DNA of 64,000 bases. It comes from Eutreptiella sp. 'Long Island Sound 2002'. Its lineage: Eukaryota; Euglenozoa; Euglenophyceae; Eutreptiales; Eutreptiaceae. The notes under the pieces are model-generated. The model was not told the origin of the DNA. It was given only the letters and a program-made list of their open reading frames with translations, and made no database searches. The stretch spans positions 48,165,843 to 48,229,842 of the forward strand of contig OZ038384.1 in assembly GCA_964036045.1 (NCBI GenBank). The letters run 5' to 3'. This document shows positions 44,869 to 55,673 of this stretch, one piece after another. Numbering within the stretch: the first letter of the stretch is position 1; each line of letters starts with the position of its first letter. Made by a program: the position numbers and the translations under genes.

Positions 44869-46281
44869 GCTCTCCCCTGATGCAGTTTGAGCGGTTGTTT
44901 GGTGGACGGATCGTCCCTCACTTGCTTGCTCTCTTCCATCTTCTGGTGACCTGCCATCTGAGTGGCCATGTACCACCCCTGCTTAATCAAGGGGGGGTGG
45001 CCCCTCTCTTCCACTCATATTCGTCACTCCCCGCCTGCTGAATCGTTGAGAAACCAGACAGGGCGACTGACCGTGACATTTGCTGAGCTCTTGACGCCTT
45101 GAAGCACATACGACGTTGGGCAACGGATGCCGCTGTCATCGGCATTGCAAATCTGGGTGTGTGGTCTGTTCCCATGGCACTTGCGGGGTGCAGACCAGTC
45201 TATGTGTGTCTGCAGACTATATATGGCCTGGACTCAGGCGTTTTTCTGTCAACCCCCCAGGGCATATGCCTTATCCGTACCGGGGCGTGGTTTGCTGCTC
45301 CGTTCAGAGCGTGTTTACACGCCTATTGACCTGATTTTTGCTCACCTTTCTGCCCTCCAGGATATGTGCATATGTATGTTGAGTGTTAACGATCCATCAC
45401 TGAAGTATGGACAGTTTCTCCCCCCGAGGGGACACGAATCGGAATAAGAAGGCGCCCTGAGTCGCCGTGTACATGCTTCTACATGTGTCCAGCCTGGAAC
45501 AATACCTAAGTACAGATTGTCTTGTGTGAGTGCCCGTGATACCGTGTGCCCTACTGGCTATGATGTGCTGAGATCCTGATTGCGCCAGGCAGGAAGCCCA
45601 GTTGCCTGACTACACTCCCAGCGGTCCGCCACTGTCAGTCCCAGCGTGAGCCTACCTCGGTCAGTCTGCCTGGGAAACTGGTGGTTTGAGGAGCCGACAC
45701 CACCGCCCAGACTGCATGGGGACTGCCCCATGCATGGCCCTCGTGGTAATAGGGCGAGGGAAAAGACGGCCTTGATGCCCGATCCCTTATGGAGGAGCTC
45801 CTGCGGCTTTACCACTCTGGACTCGTGTCGTGGATATGGACATTGTGCGCCCGAGGGAAGACCCGTGGGGACTCTCTCCCAGTCTGCTTCCTTGGAAAGC
45901 TTGGGGTAGCCTGATGGATCCTTGTGGTCGCTTTCGACCCGTGGGACCACCTTGGTTGTCGCGTGACGCCTATGTTGGCCGTGTATGCCACTACCACTGT
46001 GGTGTTGACCGTTGCAGCCGGCACTTGGTGCGCCTGGTATGGGTTAACGGGTCCTTTGGATACCGAACAATCGCCGCCAGGACCCGGGGTTTGATAGCTT
46101 ATACTCTACTTGCAGTTACAAGCACCTACAGCACCATACCTGTCTTACCGTGGGATTGTCGTGGGCAACCTAACCCGAAAACCAGCCTAAAGTGTGGAGT
46201 GTGACCCACCTCCCCCAGGGGATGGTCCTGGGTACCCGCTGCCATGTGTGGGTGATATCGAGTCCCGCCGGGGTTTGCTCT
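44869..46281 (+). other. Gypsy-1 3' internal non-coding region
   Basis: About 1.4 kb between the end of Pol and the polypurine tract, with only short ORFs. It aligns along its length with 60601-62053 of Gypsy-2, so it is a stable part of this element family. It lacks env-like features (no signal peptide or membrane segment). Confidence 0.7.
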
Positions 46282-46292
46282 AAGGAGGGGGG
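46282..46292 (+). other. Gypsy-1 polypurine tract
   Basis: AAGGAGGGGGG sits directly before the TG of the 3' LTR. In LTR retrotransposons this RNA segment primes plus-strand DNA. The identical 11-mer occupies the same place in Gypsy-2. Confidence 0.9.
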
Positions 46293-48168
46293 TGAAGCAG
46301 TACCAAGAACCCGTGGCCCATGGCCCGGAGGCCCGGAATCCCATGGCCTGGAGACCCGGAAGCCGTTACACCCGTACGGACGCCGTCAACACCATTCGTC
46401 AGTGGGATATCCCTTTTCTCCAATCCGCGGGATCCGGATACCGAGCCCTAACCACTAAATCGATGTGGAATTACCATAATTTTGCTTTCATGATCGATTT
46501 TCGGTTAGAAATCGGTGAATTACCCGATTTCTAACGTGATTTCTAATTGCTGTGAAATCGCTGCCTGTTGTCGCCTGTTCTCGCGTTTGCGTCGCCTCTC
46601 CGTGGCGAGTTTTGTGAGGGATCTTTCTCCTGTACCTTTGAGGTTCTAAGGGAAGTCAAGAGGGGGAACTGGAGGGTTTTCAATGTACTTTCATCTTGTG
46701 TGTTCACCAGAATTCTTCACCGAGGCGTCTGCGAGAAAATTAGCGCGCAAGGTTTTCCGTCGATCGCTCGAACTCATGGTTCTCAAGGACCATGAGTTCG
46801 GACGGTACTCCACATCTCCCCCCTGTGCCTCTCATCCATGCCCCTTTCACGTTGGCATATCACTTAGTATGGGGAAGCGGGCAATAGGGATGTATTAGGC
46901 AGCATATGGGTGTCGTAAACGCAAGTTATTTGCGTGCGCAAACGCTAACTTTGTGTGCTTGTGAGCATGCACGTTAATCACCGAACACAATGCTCACAAG
47001 ACCAAAAACCCAAGGCCCTCTTCGTTTTCTGAGCCAATTCCACCATGGCTCCACGCAATTCAATGTGTACCAAAACTCATTTTTTGAAAAAGGACAAAGT
47101 TTGGTCGAAAATTAGGCCAAAGTGGCAAATCCCCGAGGCTGGTACTCGGAGCCTATGAGGAATTGAGCTTTGAATCAATGCAATATGTAAAGTATAGACC
47201 ACCAATAACATCGCGGATAGCTTGATTGACTTTTGCAACCTTGCCTCCTATTTTTTATAGTGTCGTCTTGTGAGCACGCTTGCCATACTACCTCTTTGCA
47301 CACGCGCTTATATGCAAACGCTAATGACACGGGTGGGCGAGGACAATCTAACCATAGTTGGCATATTTGAAAGCACCTACTATGGCCCTACTCCAAAAAT
47401 GTTTACTCATATTTTTGTTCCTCAGGGGCCCATAGATATATACGTGCCAATATCGCCAATATATGCAGGTTTCCCCATTTATGATGTGCTTCAACAATTT
47501 AGGTGTTAAAAATATTTTCCTAATGCTTTGAACCCCAACCTTTGTTGCAAAAGAGAAGCAAAGCTTTGGTTTGCATCCTTCGAAAGGCCCAAGGCCTATC
47601 TCTCCTGTGATACGGAGATGCGATTTTTCGAGTGACCACTTTTGGGTGAATTTTGGCCGATTCGCCCAGAATGGCCACAAACCACGTCTCCCCCTTAATG
47701 TTCGGCCCAAGGTTGTGTGCGCCACTTGACCAAGGGTAAGGGCGATTCGGAGAGGGAACATAAACCCGCATTGAATGGGGTGTGTCCCCATATGGCCTCT
47801 CCTCGTAAAGGGAGAGTTGTGGGTCACCTAATTTGAGGTATGTTGCCATTCTGCCCCGTTTGCGTGTCATTTTCCGTCCAAGGGGGAAAAAAGCTAAAGG
47901 TGACTACGAGGGCTGGCAAGTGGCATATATTGGGACCTAAGTCCCATGTGTCTATAGCATCTTTGGTTGGAAGGATCCTTGCCGTGCCCATGGAGACATG
48001 GAATCATGAGTGCGGGCCATTTTGGCCAAATTTCCTGTTTCTGCCATTGTCCGCCATATTGGGGCTGCCATATCTCCATCGGGCAAGGGACCTAGCAAGG
48101 AGAAAAAAGCGATTATTGTAGCATATGACCAAGGGTCGAAGGCCATTGAATTTCGTATTTGCTCCTCC
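46293..48168 (+). repeat. Gypsy-1 3' LTR, left 1.88 kb, cut by Gypsy-2
   Basis: Homologous to 24744-26647. It stops at GCTCCTCC where the 5' copy continues with GGCTCATTAGG. The next base is the TG that starts the Gypsy-2 LTR. The rest is expected beyond the right window edge. Confidence 0.85.
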
Positions 48169-48307
48169 TGAAGCGGTACCCAGAACCCCATGGCTAGGTT
48201 AGGGCTTACAACCGGTCTCCGGTCCACTAACCCCAAGTACGGAAGGGAAGACGCCCGTTGACGCCCGGTGCGAGCCCGACGGGAGCGTGTTCCGTGCCGT
48301 AAAGCCC

Positions 48308-48326
48308 CGCATCGGCAACCGATGCG
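48308..48326 (+). other. Perfect hairpin in the Gypsy-2 LTR
   Basis: CGCATCGG, loop CAA, CCGATGCG: an 8-bp perfect stem, unchanged in the 3' LTR at 62204-62222. It lies about 13 bp upstream of a TATA-like sequence, so it may be a regulator-binding palindrome. Confidence 0.5.
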
Positions 48327-48338
48327 CCGCCAGCGGAG

Positions 48339-48349
48339 ATTTATATATC
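48339..48349 (+). promoter_or_regulatory. Candidate TATA box in the Gypsy-2 LTR
   Basis: ATTTATATATC follows a GC-rich, palindrome-bearing stretch about 170 bp inside the LTR and is conserved in the 3' LTR (about 62235-62245). Function is inferred from resemblance. Confidence 0.35.
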
Positions 48350-49997
48350 AGAATATCAGGAATCAACAGGGATTTACTTTCATATTGTTTCCGTCAATTT
48401 TTACGCTTCCGTTCTGATATTCACTGTTTTGATAGCTGGCAGTTAGCTCGCGACTTTAGCGTAACCGCCAGTTTAACTGTTATATACAGATCTTTTAGCG
48501 CAAATCGTGACCAAGACTCTAAAGTCTTCAGGAATTGCATTGATGCATCCGCAATTTTCACATCTTACACTCGCAACCTTAATCCGAATTTTTCAGGATG
48601 TCGAAATCGGATTTTCGACTTCAAAGCTTTATATGCCTTGCGTCCCCACACGTGCGCGCTAGCGTAATGGATCATGGTCAAGAGGGTAGAGTTTGCGTTA
48701 ATACTCTTTGGCCATGATATTGCGTGCGTTAAGATAACTTCCGAGTGTAGCGTGCGAGTGTTGGTGTTGCATAGGAACTCTCCTTGAGTCCCTATGAGCG
48801 ATTGACACAAAGTTAGGCCCTTGAAAGGGGCATGACATATCATGGCGGGAGCTACCTTTTTGGGCAATATGTGGTATGTGCCATGTGTTGTGTTGCGTGC
48901 CCAATTGGCGGGTCCATCGCTCCAAGCCCAACCCGCCAATGGACCTCATATTGCGCAAGCCCCTTCTCCATACTCCCCACAATCAATTGCAAGCCTAACC
49001 TTCGTGTTGGGAAGCTTGTGTGGCGATCCCAAAGCGATGCGTTGGGAGCAAGGTGTGTGTTTTGCAATTTTCCATATTTTCATGTGCCCACTTGGGAAGT
49101 AGCGCTCGTAACCTTTCAAAGCGCCCCAAGTGGAGCACATATGTGGAATCAAAGGTCATTGGTGTCAAGTCATTGTGTTTAGAAGGATTGGTCGATTACC
49201 CAATCCAAGCCGAAGATATCATATTATATTTGTGCGCCTCTCAAGGCACTTTTGGGGTTCTTTTCGCCAATATTGCTGTTTTTTACCCGTCATGATGTCA
49301 AGTGGCGACCTTGTATCTCAACTTTGCGCTCAATTGACATCATGACCCAAGTATGTTATGGGGGTACATATTTCGGTGCCCAACATATCTTGGACCCAGC
49401 GTATAACTCCTCTTGGGCTTGGCATACCGTGGCCGCCATGTTGGCGATTTGGGACTATCTCAAATCATGGGCTCACTTGGCGACCCTGCCATTCCCAAAA
49501 CCGGAGGAGTTGGGCGACGCCCAAAGTATATTTTGGACACATATGACGTGAGACGAATCCTATGGCACACTCTGGTCCAAGTCGGGCATGTGCCTCATTT
49601 GCCCCAACCATGAGTGTGCGCATTTTCGGCCATTTTGAGCAATTTTCCACATTTTCTGCCCGCCGTGCACTATGTTGAGCCCACCCGTGCACGCCAGACG
49701 CATGGACCAACGGACCATATATGACATGGGTGTTATGTATATTGGTCCCCATGGTTCACACACCACGTGGGCGAAGCGGAGCAACCTTCGTTAAGGTGCT
49801 AGCCCAGAGTGAGTGTGGGCAATTTTGCCATTTTGGCATTTGTGGACCCAATTGGGATCGTCACCACGCCAAGTGGCATGGAGATCTTTGAGGGCCAAGT
49901 TCGTGGGAGTCTCAGTTGGACTCATGGTGCATCGCGTATGGAATTGCAGGTGCGATCTCCAAGCCGGCGTGGAGATATACTATTGGGAGCACCCCGA

Positions 49998-50025
49998 ATT
50001 TTGGCTCATTTCGAGCAGCCAAAAT
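49998..50025 (+). other. Conserved hairpin in the Gypsy-2 5' LTR
   Basis: ATTTTGGCT and AGCCAAAAT form the same 9-bp stem as in Gypsy-1 (27063-27090). The loop differs by one base, so the stem is the better conserved part. Confidence 0.5.
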
Positions 50026-50835
50026 GACCCCCCTTTGGGACCCCAATTTCAACCCCCCGTGTGGACAATTGGCGGCCCCATATCTCTTTGCCCATGTGGA
50101 GCCCGGACCTAATTTCAAGTTGTACACTCAGATGAAAGTCCTAGGTCCTGCCTCCTATCCTGTGGGCCATTTGCCTTGCCCTGGCCGGGCGAGCCAGGCG
50201 TGAGAATGATGCCAATTTTGGTGATTTTGGCATCATGACCCCACTTGACGAACCCGTGGTGCCCTGATGCCGGTACCTCGGAGGGAACCAGGTTGGGTGA
50301 GGGCTCCAGGAAGTTCATACTCAAAAGGGCATAGGGTCAGTTGCCTCGTCCCTACCTCTGGCGGGTCCGGACGAGGGGTCAATTTTGGAGATTTATGAGC
50401 CAATATCAGTTTGGGCTGAAAAGGCCCATTTTCAGCTACAAACTCCTAGGGGATTTTGGCGGGGCCATATCTCTTGATCAGAAGGGAGTTGGGACCAGCC
50501 GTTAAGGGAGCATAGGGAGCCATTGTCAGTTGGCCTGGTGCCTCTCTTGGTTTCCAGGAACTCGCCTGTGGCTGCGCGGTACACCTCCCCTATCGGCAGG
50601 GTTTCAGGGTCCGGACTGAGCAGGGCATGGGTTGTGTTTGAGCCCCTGCTTCCACCAGCCACTGAGAGGGTCGGATTTGGGATTGCGATACGAGTTGGGA
50701 CTGAGTGTCTATTGTCCTGTGATGCCCTTACCGCAGTTCAGTCTTAACCCCATGTGTACATATTCTGATGTGTTGCTGTACATACGTTTGTTCTCTTGTT
50801 TCAGAGTGGCAAGGATCCTGAAACGCTTTGTCACA

Positions 50836-51351
50836 TGACATGAGCGCATTGATGCCCCTGTGAGCGTAGTGCTTTGCCTGCCTGCTCACTTGCGCGTGTC
50901 CACCGCAGCGTCCCGTGGCCAGGCCCCCCACGGGAACGCATCAAAAGCGTTTCACCGCCGCGGGGTTACCCATCCCTCGCGTGCCACTCGGGGCCACCAA
51001 CCCCGAGCAGCGCGTCGCAGCAGCTCGCAGCTCGCAGCTCGCAGCGCAGCGCAGCGGCTCGCAGCGCCGCCCAGCGACAGCGCCGAGTTCGTCACGGAGC
51101 CCGCAGCGCCGTCCAGAGCATCGCCCTGACCGCGCCGCGACCGTGAAGGAGGTGCACAGACCAGGACTCCTGCATCAGCGAGTCCCATCAGCCGACCAGC
51201 AACCACCTCCACAACCACCGGCTGACCAGCACCAGCCGCACTCCCAGTCTAGTGCTGCAGCACCCGCCTCAACAAACACCGCCAGGACCAGTTCGTTGAG
51301 CGGAACGAGTGCACCCCAAAGACCTCAAGACCAAGTACGCCCCCCGCTGCC
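50836..51351 (+). other. Gypsy-2 leader between LTR and Gag
   Basis: About 500 bp of untranslated leader. A palindrome CCCGTGG...CCACGGG is shared with Gypsy-1 (about 27980-28000). A primer-binding site should lie at its start, but no TGG-led match to a tRNA 3' end could be assigned with confidence. The downstream half contains GCAGCTCGCAGCTC-like short repeats. Confidence 0.5.
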
Positions 51352-54300
51352 ATGGTAAACTGGCAGGAAGCGGGTAAGACGTGGCCGCGGCCCCACCCCC
51401 ATGCAGCGCAAATATTGCGTGGGTTGGTTTGGGAACAGCACTACCGCCACAGCCACCCCCGGTGGGAAGGCGGCATGCCCGGGAGCTTCGAGCTCCGCAC
51501 GGACATGGCCCCCGACCGCCTGCAGGCCGTGGAGGACTGGCTGCGGGCAGATTGGGTTTGCCTGCCGCTTCCAGCAGAGGCGCTGGAGGACCTGGACCCG
51601 GCCGGACAGGCCCGGCGAAGGGCTGCGCCCCGATGGGATTCAGGAGGACGAGAACTCCAACGAGTACCCGTGGGGCGCCTCGATCAATGTCTCCATGTGG
51701 GACATGATCGAAAAGAACTTCCCGGAACCGGGGAGCGAGCGCAGGCTGCAGGGGAGCAGCATCAGCGCGTCTCCGGGGAAGGTGAAGCGGTCTGCCGGGG
51801 ACAGGAAGCGGGACCGGAAGTGGCGGGAGTACCAGGAATCCCTGGCCGCCGAAGCCGCCCAAGGCGCCAAGGGCGGAATCCCAGCCCCCAGTCCCCAACG
51901 GGCCAATGGCGGTCACCACCCCGGCTCCACCACCCTTGGCGACTACTTCCAAGTCGCCAAGCAGACCAAGGCCAAGCCCCGTCCGCTGCTCCTGAGGAAG
52001 TCAGGCCCCAGCAGCGACGTGGAGTCGGCCCACCGCGGGAGGATGCCGGCCGACCAGGCCAGCTCCAGCAGCAGCGTCGCTCCCGACCAAAGGGACGTGG
52101 CGCGCGCCTGTGAGCGCGCCTGTGGGGTGCCCTGCAACCTTCGGGTTGCCCGGCAACGGGCCACGCAGCGGAACGCTGCCGTGGAGGGCGCCGCGGGCAT
52201 CGCCCAGCAGGAGGCTGCGGAGTGGGCGCATGGCATGGCCATCCACACCACCACCGTGGCGGCCATTGCGGCCGGACTCACAGCCACAGCCGCCCGTGAG
52301 GCAGCGATTGCCCAGGTCAAGAGTGAGTGGGCGGCAGCCGACGAGGAAGCCCGCCTGACGCAGGAGGCCATTGCCTGCAAGGAGGCCAAGGTGAAGGCGC
52401 TGGAAGAGGCGCTGGCCCAGAAGAGGGCAAAGAAGGAGGCGGAGGAAAGGGCCCACGCCAAAGCGACGGCTAAGGCCCAGGCGGACGCCGCCAAGGAGGA
52501 CGCCATCGAGGCCGCGCGACGGAAGGTCGCTGAGGAGAGGGCCAAGACGGAGGCGGAGCTGGCGGCGTTGGAAGCGGACAAGGCTCGGCTTCAGCAGGCC
52601 CGGGAAGCCGAAGCAGCTCGTGCCCGGGAGGAAGCCGAAGCGCGAGCTGCCGCAGCCACAGCCGCCGCAATGAAGGAGGCAGAGGCCAAACTCCGCCGCG
52701 AGACTCCCCCGGGAGGATCACGAGTGGAGACCCTTCGAAACCTTTTCGAAGGGGACGCCTCCTCCAAGATGACGCTGGATGAGGCGGATACGGGCAGCAG
52801 TGGGAGCAGTGGCCCCACTGCCCATCGACGGAGGAAGGGCAAGGGGAAGACCCCCGAGAGGCCGCGGAGGCCAGCGGGTGGACACCCCCACGACAGTGAC
52901 CCCTTCTTCACCGCCAGCGACGGGGATGAACGAGGCCGCCGACATCGCCAAGTGGTGACTTGGACGGGCGTAGGAGGCGGAGACGTCCCCATGGAGCCAG
53001 AAGGTGACGATGAGGATCTCCCTCCTCCCTACCGGAGCTCGGAGTCTTCCGAGACCGAGACGCCCAGGTGGGGCGACATGGACGAGGATGACGACATGGA
53101 CTTCGACATCACGAAGAAGCGCCCATCCTCGGACCCACCGAGGCGACCCGGCAGAGACCCACCGGGACCCCCTGGCGGAGGACCATCAGGACCCCCTGGA
53201 GGACGCCCACCAAGTGGACCCCCTGGAGGCGGACCACCGGGCGGGGGAGGACGCCCTGGACCGAGCGGACCCGGCAGAGGCCCTCCTTGAGGACCCCGTG
53301 GGGACCCTGACGACCCACAAGGGAATGGCGACCCGGATACCACCTGGCGGTGGATTGTCTACCTCCACAGGAGCGTCCAGTTCCTCGAGCGCGAGGTAGA
53401 CACGGGCAAGGGCGAGATGACTCGCATCGCCAGGGTCGCCGCGCGCGCGCAGAGAGAGCTGGACATCGCCAGGGGCGGGACCAGGTCGCTGAACAGGGTC
53501 ATCAGCGGCCTGCAGCAGAGGCTGGACGCGCTGGAAGCCCGTGGGAGCGTCGGCAGCGACCACCCACCCCTGGAATCTGGCTCGTCGGACGACGGCTGGG
53601 GACCCGGACCAGTTCCAGGCAGACCCCACGCCCCCGGCGGAGGCCCCGGGAGTCGCCCCAGCGCCAGTGCCCCCTCTCTCACCGCCCCCTCTCACCACAG
53701 CGCGGGCCCCCGCAACGAGCGCGTGCCGCCCGGCAGTGGCAGCGAGGATTGGCGTGATGAGTGGCTCAGCGCGGAGGACCGCAACCGCGGTGCTCCACCG
53801 CGGACACCGGTACGCCCCCGACGCCTCGGACCAGCCCCGGAGCCAATCCCAATGGCTGGTGGACGTTATGGTGGACTCAGGGATGAGGTCCCCAGAGGAG
53901 ACGTGGAGTGGGATGTCGGCGAAGGTGAGGACCTGGACCTGGACCTGGAGGAGTTCGACATCAGCCCGCCGCGTGGTGTACGACGGGAGACCGCTGAACG
54001 CAGCCGCCGGCGCCGTGATGAGGAGGCGTACATGGAAGGAGTACGGCGTGAACATCTAGGTTCAGCGTACATGGAGGAACCGCGGCATAGCCACAGGGAT
54101 TCCATGGAGGAGATGGACGTGGCAGCCGTGGGAGTCCGTGGGCGAGGCCGATGGGAAACTCGGTCGACCTCGCGGCCGGCGTTCATGGTCTCTAAGGCCG
54201 CGGATGCCGCGGTGTGGGAAGACTTGAAGGACATCAAGCCCCCCATGTACGATGGCAACCCCCTCAACCTCGACCGCTTCTTGGAGAAGCTGGACGATTT

Positions 54301-55640
54301 GGGGGTAACCGTCACTGAGGACATGCATCCCATGATATGTCTTCAGACGGTTCAGGTACCGCCTGCCGGAAGTGCTCCAAGAGCTATACTTCGTGGCGAC
54401 CAAGGAGGGGAAAATCAAGACCCTCAAGGAAGCCAAGAAGTGGCTCAACGAGCAGGAGCGGGTGGACGCTCCGCAGGTGGCTGCAAAGCGGTGGAAGTCC
54501 ATCAAGCTTCAGCATGATGGACGGGAGATCCGCCTACGGGACTGGCGTGACTTCCGAGGGCAATGCACCCTCTTCCGCCGCAACGTGGAGGATTGGAACG
54601 AGGGTGACGAGCAGGCTCGCCTGCTCTCCATGCTCCCGGAAGCATGGATCAAGAGGGTCACCAAGGAGGAAGCCAAGCGGGCCAAGTCCAACGGCACGGT
54701 CAAGATGATGCTCCCCAAAGAGTATCATACGAACGTGGTGAGTTGGACGAGGAAGAACGTGGCCCGGGATGTCAAACGGCACTCCCTGCGGAACGCTCTG
54801 CTCATCACCTTCTCGGGCGATCGCGAGAAGACCGCGATGTGGCGCCTTGACGAGTGTGACGTGAGCGGCCAGACCATCCGTCTGCAGGCCATTCCGGCGC
54901 GGATGAGCTGCGACGAGATTCTGGAGTGGGTTGGCGAGGAGGTGGTCAAGGAGTACCGGAACCTCCACCACACCCGCGGGTTGAGGCCCCGCGACCGCGA
55001 CGTCAACTACGTTGGCGAGGGACCTGGCGGGGAAGCTGCCACGGACCCAGCGGGAGCCGACGGCGATGTGACTCTCGTCGACGATGACGACGACGATGAG
55101 CCCGCCGAGGTGGCCGTTAGTGCCTTCGTGGCACACAACCTGAGCGCGGGGAGCAAACCGGGAAACTGGAAGCCCCTGCAGCAGGGTAGGAAGAAGAAGG
55201 AGAAGAGGGACCCTCCGTTGTCCTTTGGGGAGTTCATACGAGCTCACCCTCAGGGCTGTTTCGTGTGTTATGGGAGGAAAAAAGGCTTCAACCATGACCA
55301 CCGAACATGCCCCACCCACCAGGCCGACACGGAGGCCTACAAGAAGGCGCACGGGTCGAAGAAGCGTGCACCTGCGGGTATCCGGGAGGCCAAAGTGGAG
55401 GTGGACAAGGATGAGCTCTCCAAGCTGGTGTCGCAGGGGACCGAGTTGGCCAAGGAGATCCAGGAGATCAAGAGGAACTGGGTCCCCAGGTCGGACAACA
55501 AGAACAAGGAGAACAACCAGAACGACCAGAACAAGGACAAGGACAAGAAGCCTGGGTGTAGGAGGAGTAGGAGGAACAAGGGTGTCAACGAGGTTGATGC
55601 CGAGGAGACTACTCCTACCTCCACACCTGACGCCCCCTAG
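51352..55640 (+). pseudogene. gag: Gypsy-2 Gag, large, with coiled coil, PPG repeats, capsid and zinc knuckle
   Basis: The capsid polyprotein, unusually long at about 1,430 codons. The N-terminal domain starts MVNWQEAGK (51352). A frame change at about 51560-51610 leads to the frame running to 53290, which holds a conserved ACERACGVPCNLRVARQRA segment, a long Ala/Glu/Lys coiled coil (about 52300-52700) and Pro-Pro-Gly repeats (53125-53287). TGA at 53288-53290 replaces a Gly codon of Gypsy-1. Next come a short helical region (from 53417), the capsid-like domain (DIKPPMYDGNPLNLDRF), a small deletion with shift near 54335, the rest of the capsid, an acidic tract (DDDDDDE), an extended knuckle CFVC...H...C (about 55257-55310) and a Lys/Asn-rich tail. 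Ends at TAG 55638-55640. Confidence 0.87.
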
Positions 55641-55673
55641 CGGAGCCCCTGCAGCCAAGGGCCCCAGCTAGGG
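55635..55673 (+). promoter_or_regulatory. Predicted Gag-Pol readthrough element, Gypsy-2
   Basis: TAG (55638-55640) is followed by CGG, and Pol continues in the same frame. The arms CCCTAGC (55635-55641) and GCTAGGG (55667-55673) pair perfectly. An inner stem GGAGCCC/GGGCCCC (55642-55648 with 55659-55665, one mismatch) extends it, leaving a 10-nt loop and one bulged A. A gag UAG with 3' RNA structure is the strategy of gammaretroviruses; its use here is inferred. Confidence 0.65.

Larger units (their letters stand above)
24744..48168 (+). mobile_element. Gypsy-1: chromodomain Ty3/Gypsy LTR retrotransposon, old, interrupted, 3' LTR truncated
   Basis: Order: 5' LTR (24744), leader and Gag start (28082-28678), a 6.7 kb foreign insert (28679-35393), duplicated leader/Gag start, Gag, Pol (protease, RT, RNase H, integrase, chromodomain), 3' non-coding region, polypurine tract and 3' LTR (46293). 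Protease-RT-RNase H-integrase order plus a C-terminal chromodomain defines the chromovirus branch of Ty3/Gypsy. A hand comparison of the first ~300 bp of the two LTRs shows roughly 8% difference, so insertion is not recent. The 3' LTR stops at 48168 where Gypsy-2 begins. Confidence 0.92.
48169..50835 (+). repeat. Gypsy-2 5' LTR (right end provisional)
   Basis: Begins TGAAGC like the 3' LTR at 62065. Homology to the 3' copy holds to the window end (about 49884 in this copy). The right end is set provisionally at a CA before the point where the 5' LTRs of both elements diverge. From about 49815 it is homologous to the Gypsy-1 LTR (from about 26885); before that it is unrelated apart from the first ~25 bp. 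Confidence 0.75.

Noticed and set aside
54534-55658. 374-codon minus-strand ORF opposite Gypsy-2 Gag
   Set aside because: It is antisense to the capsid and nucleocapsid coding region, whose + frame is clearly the conserved one.
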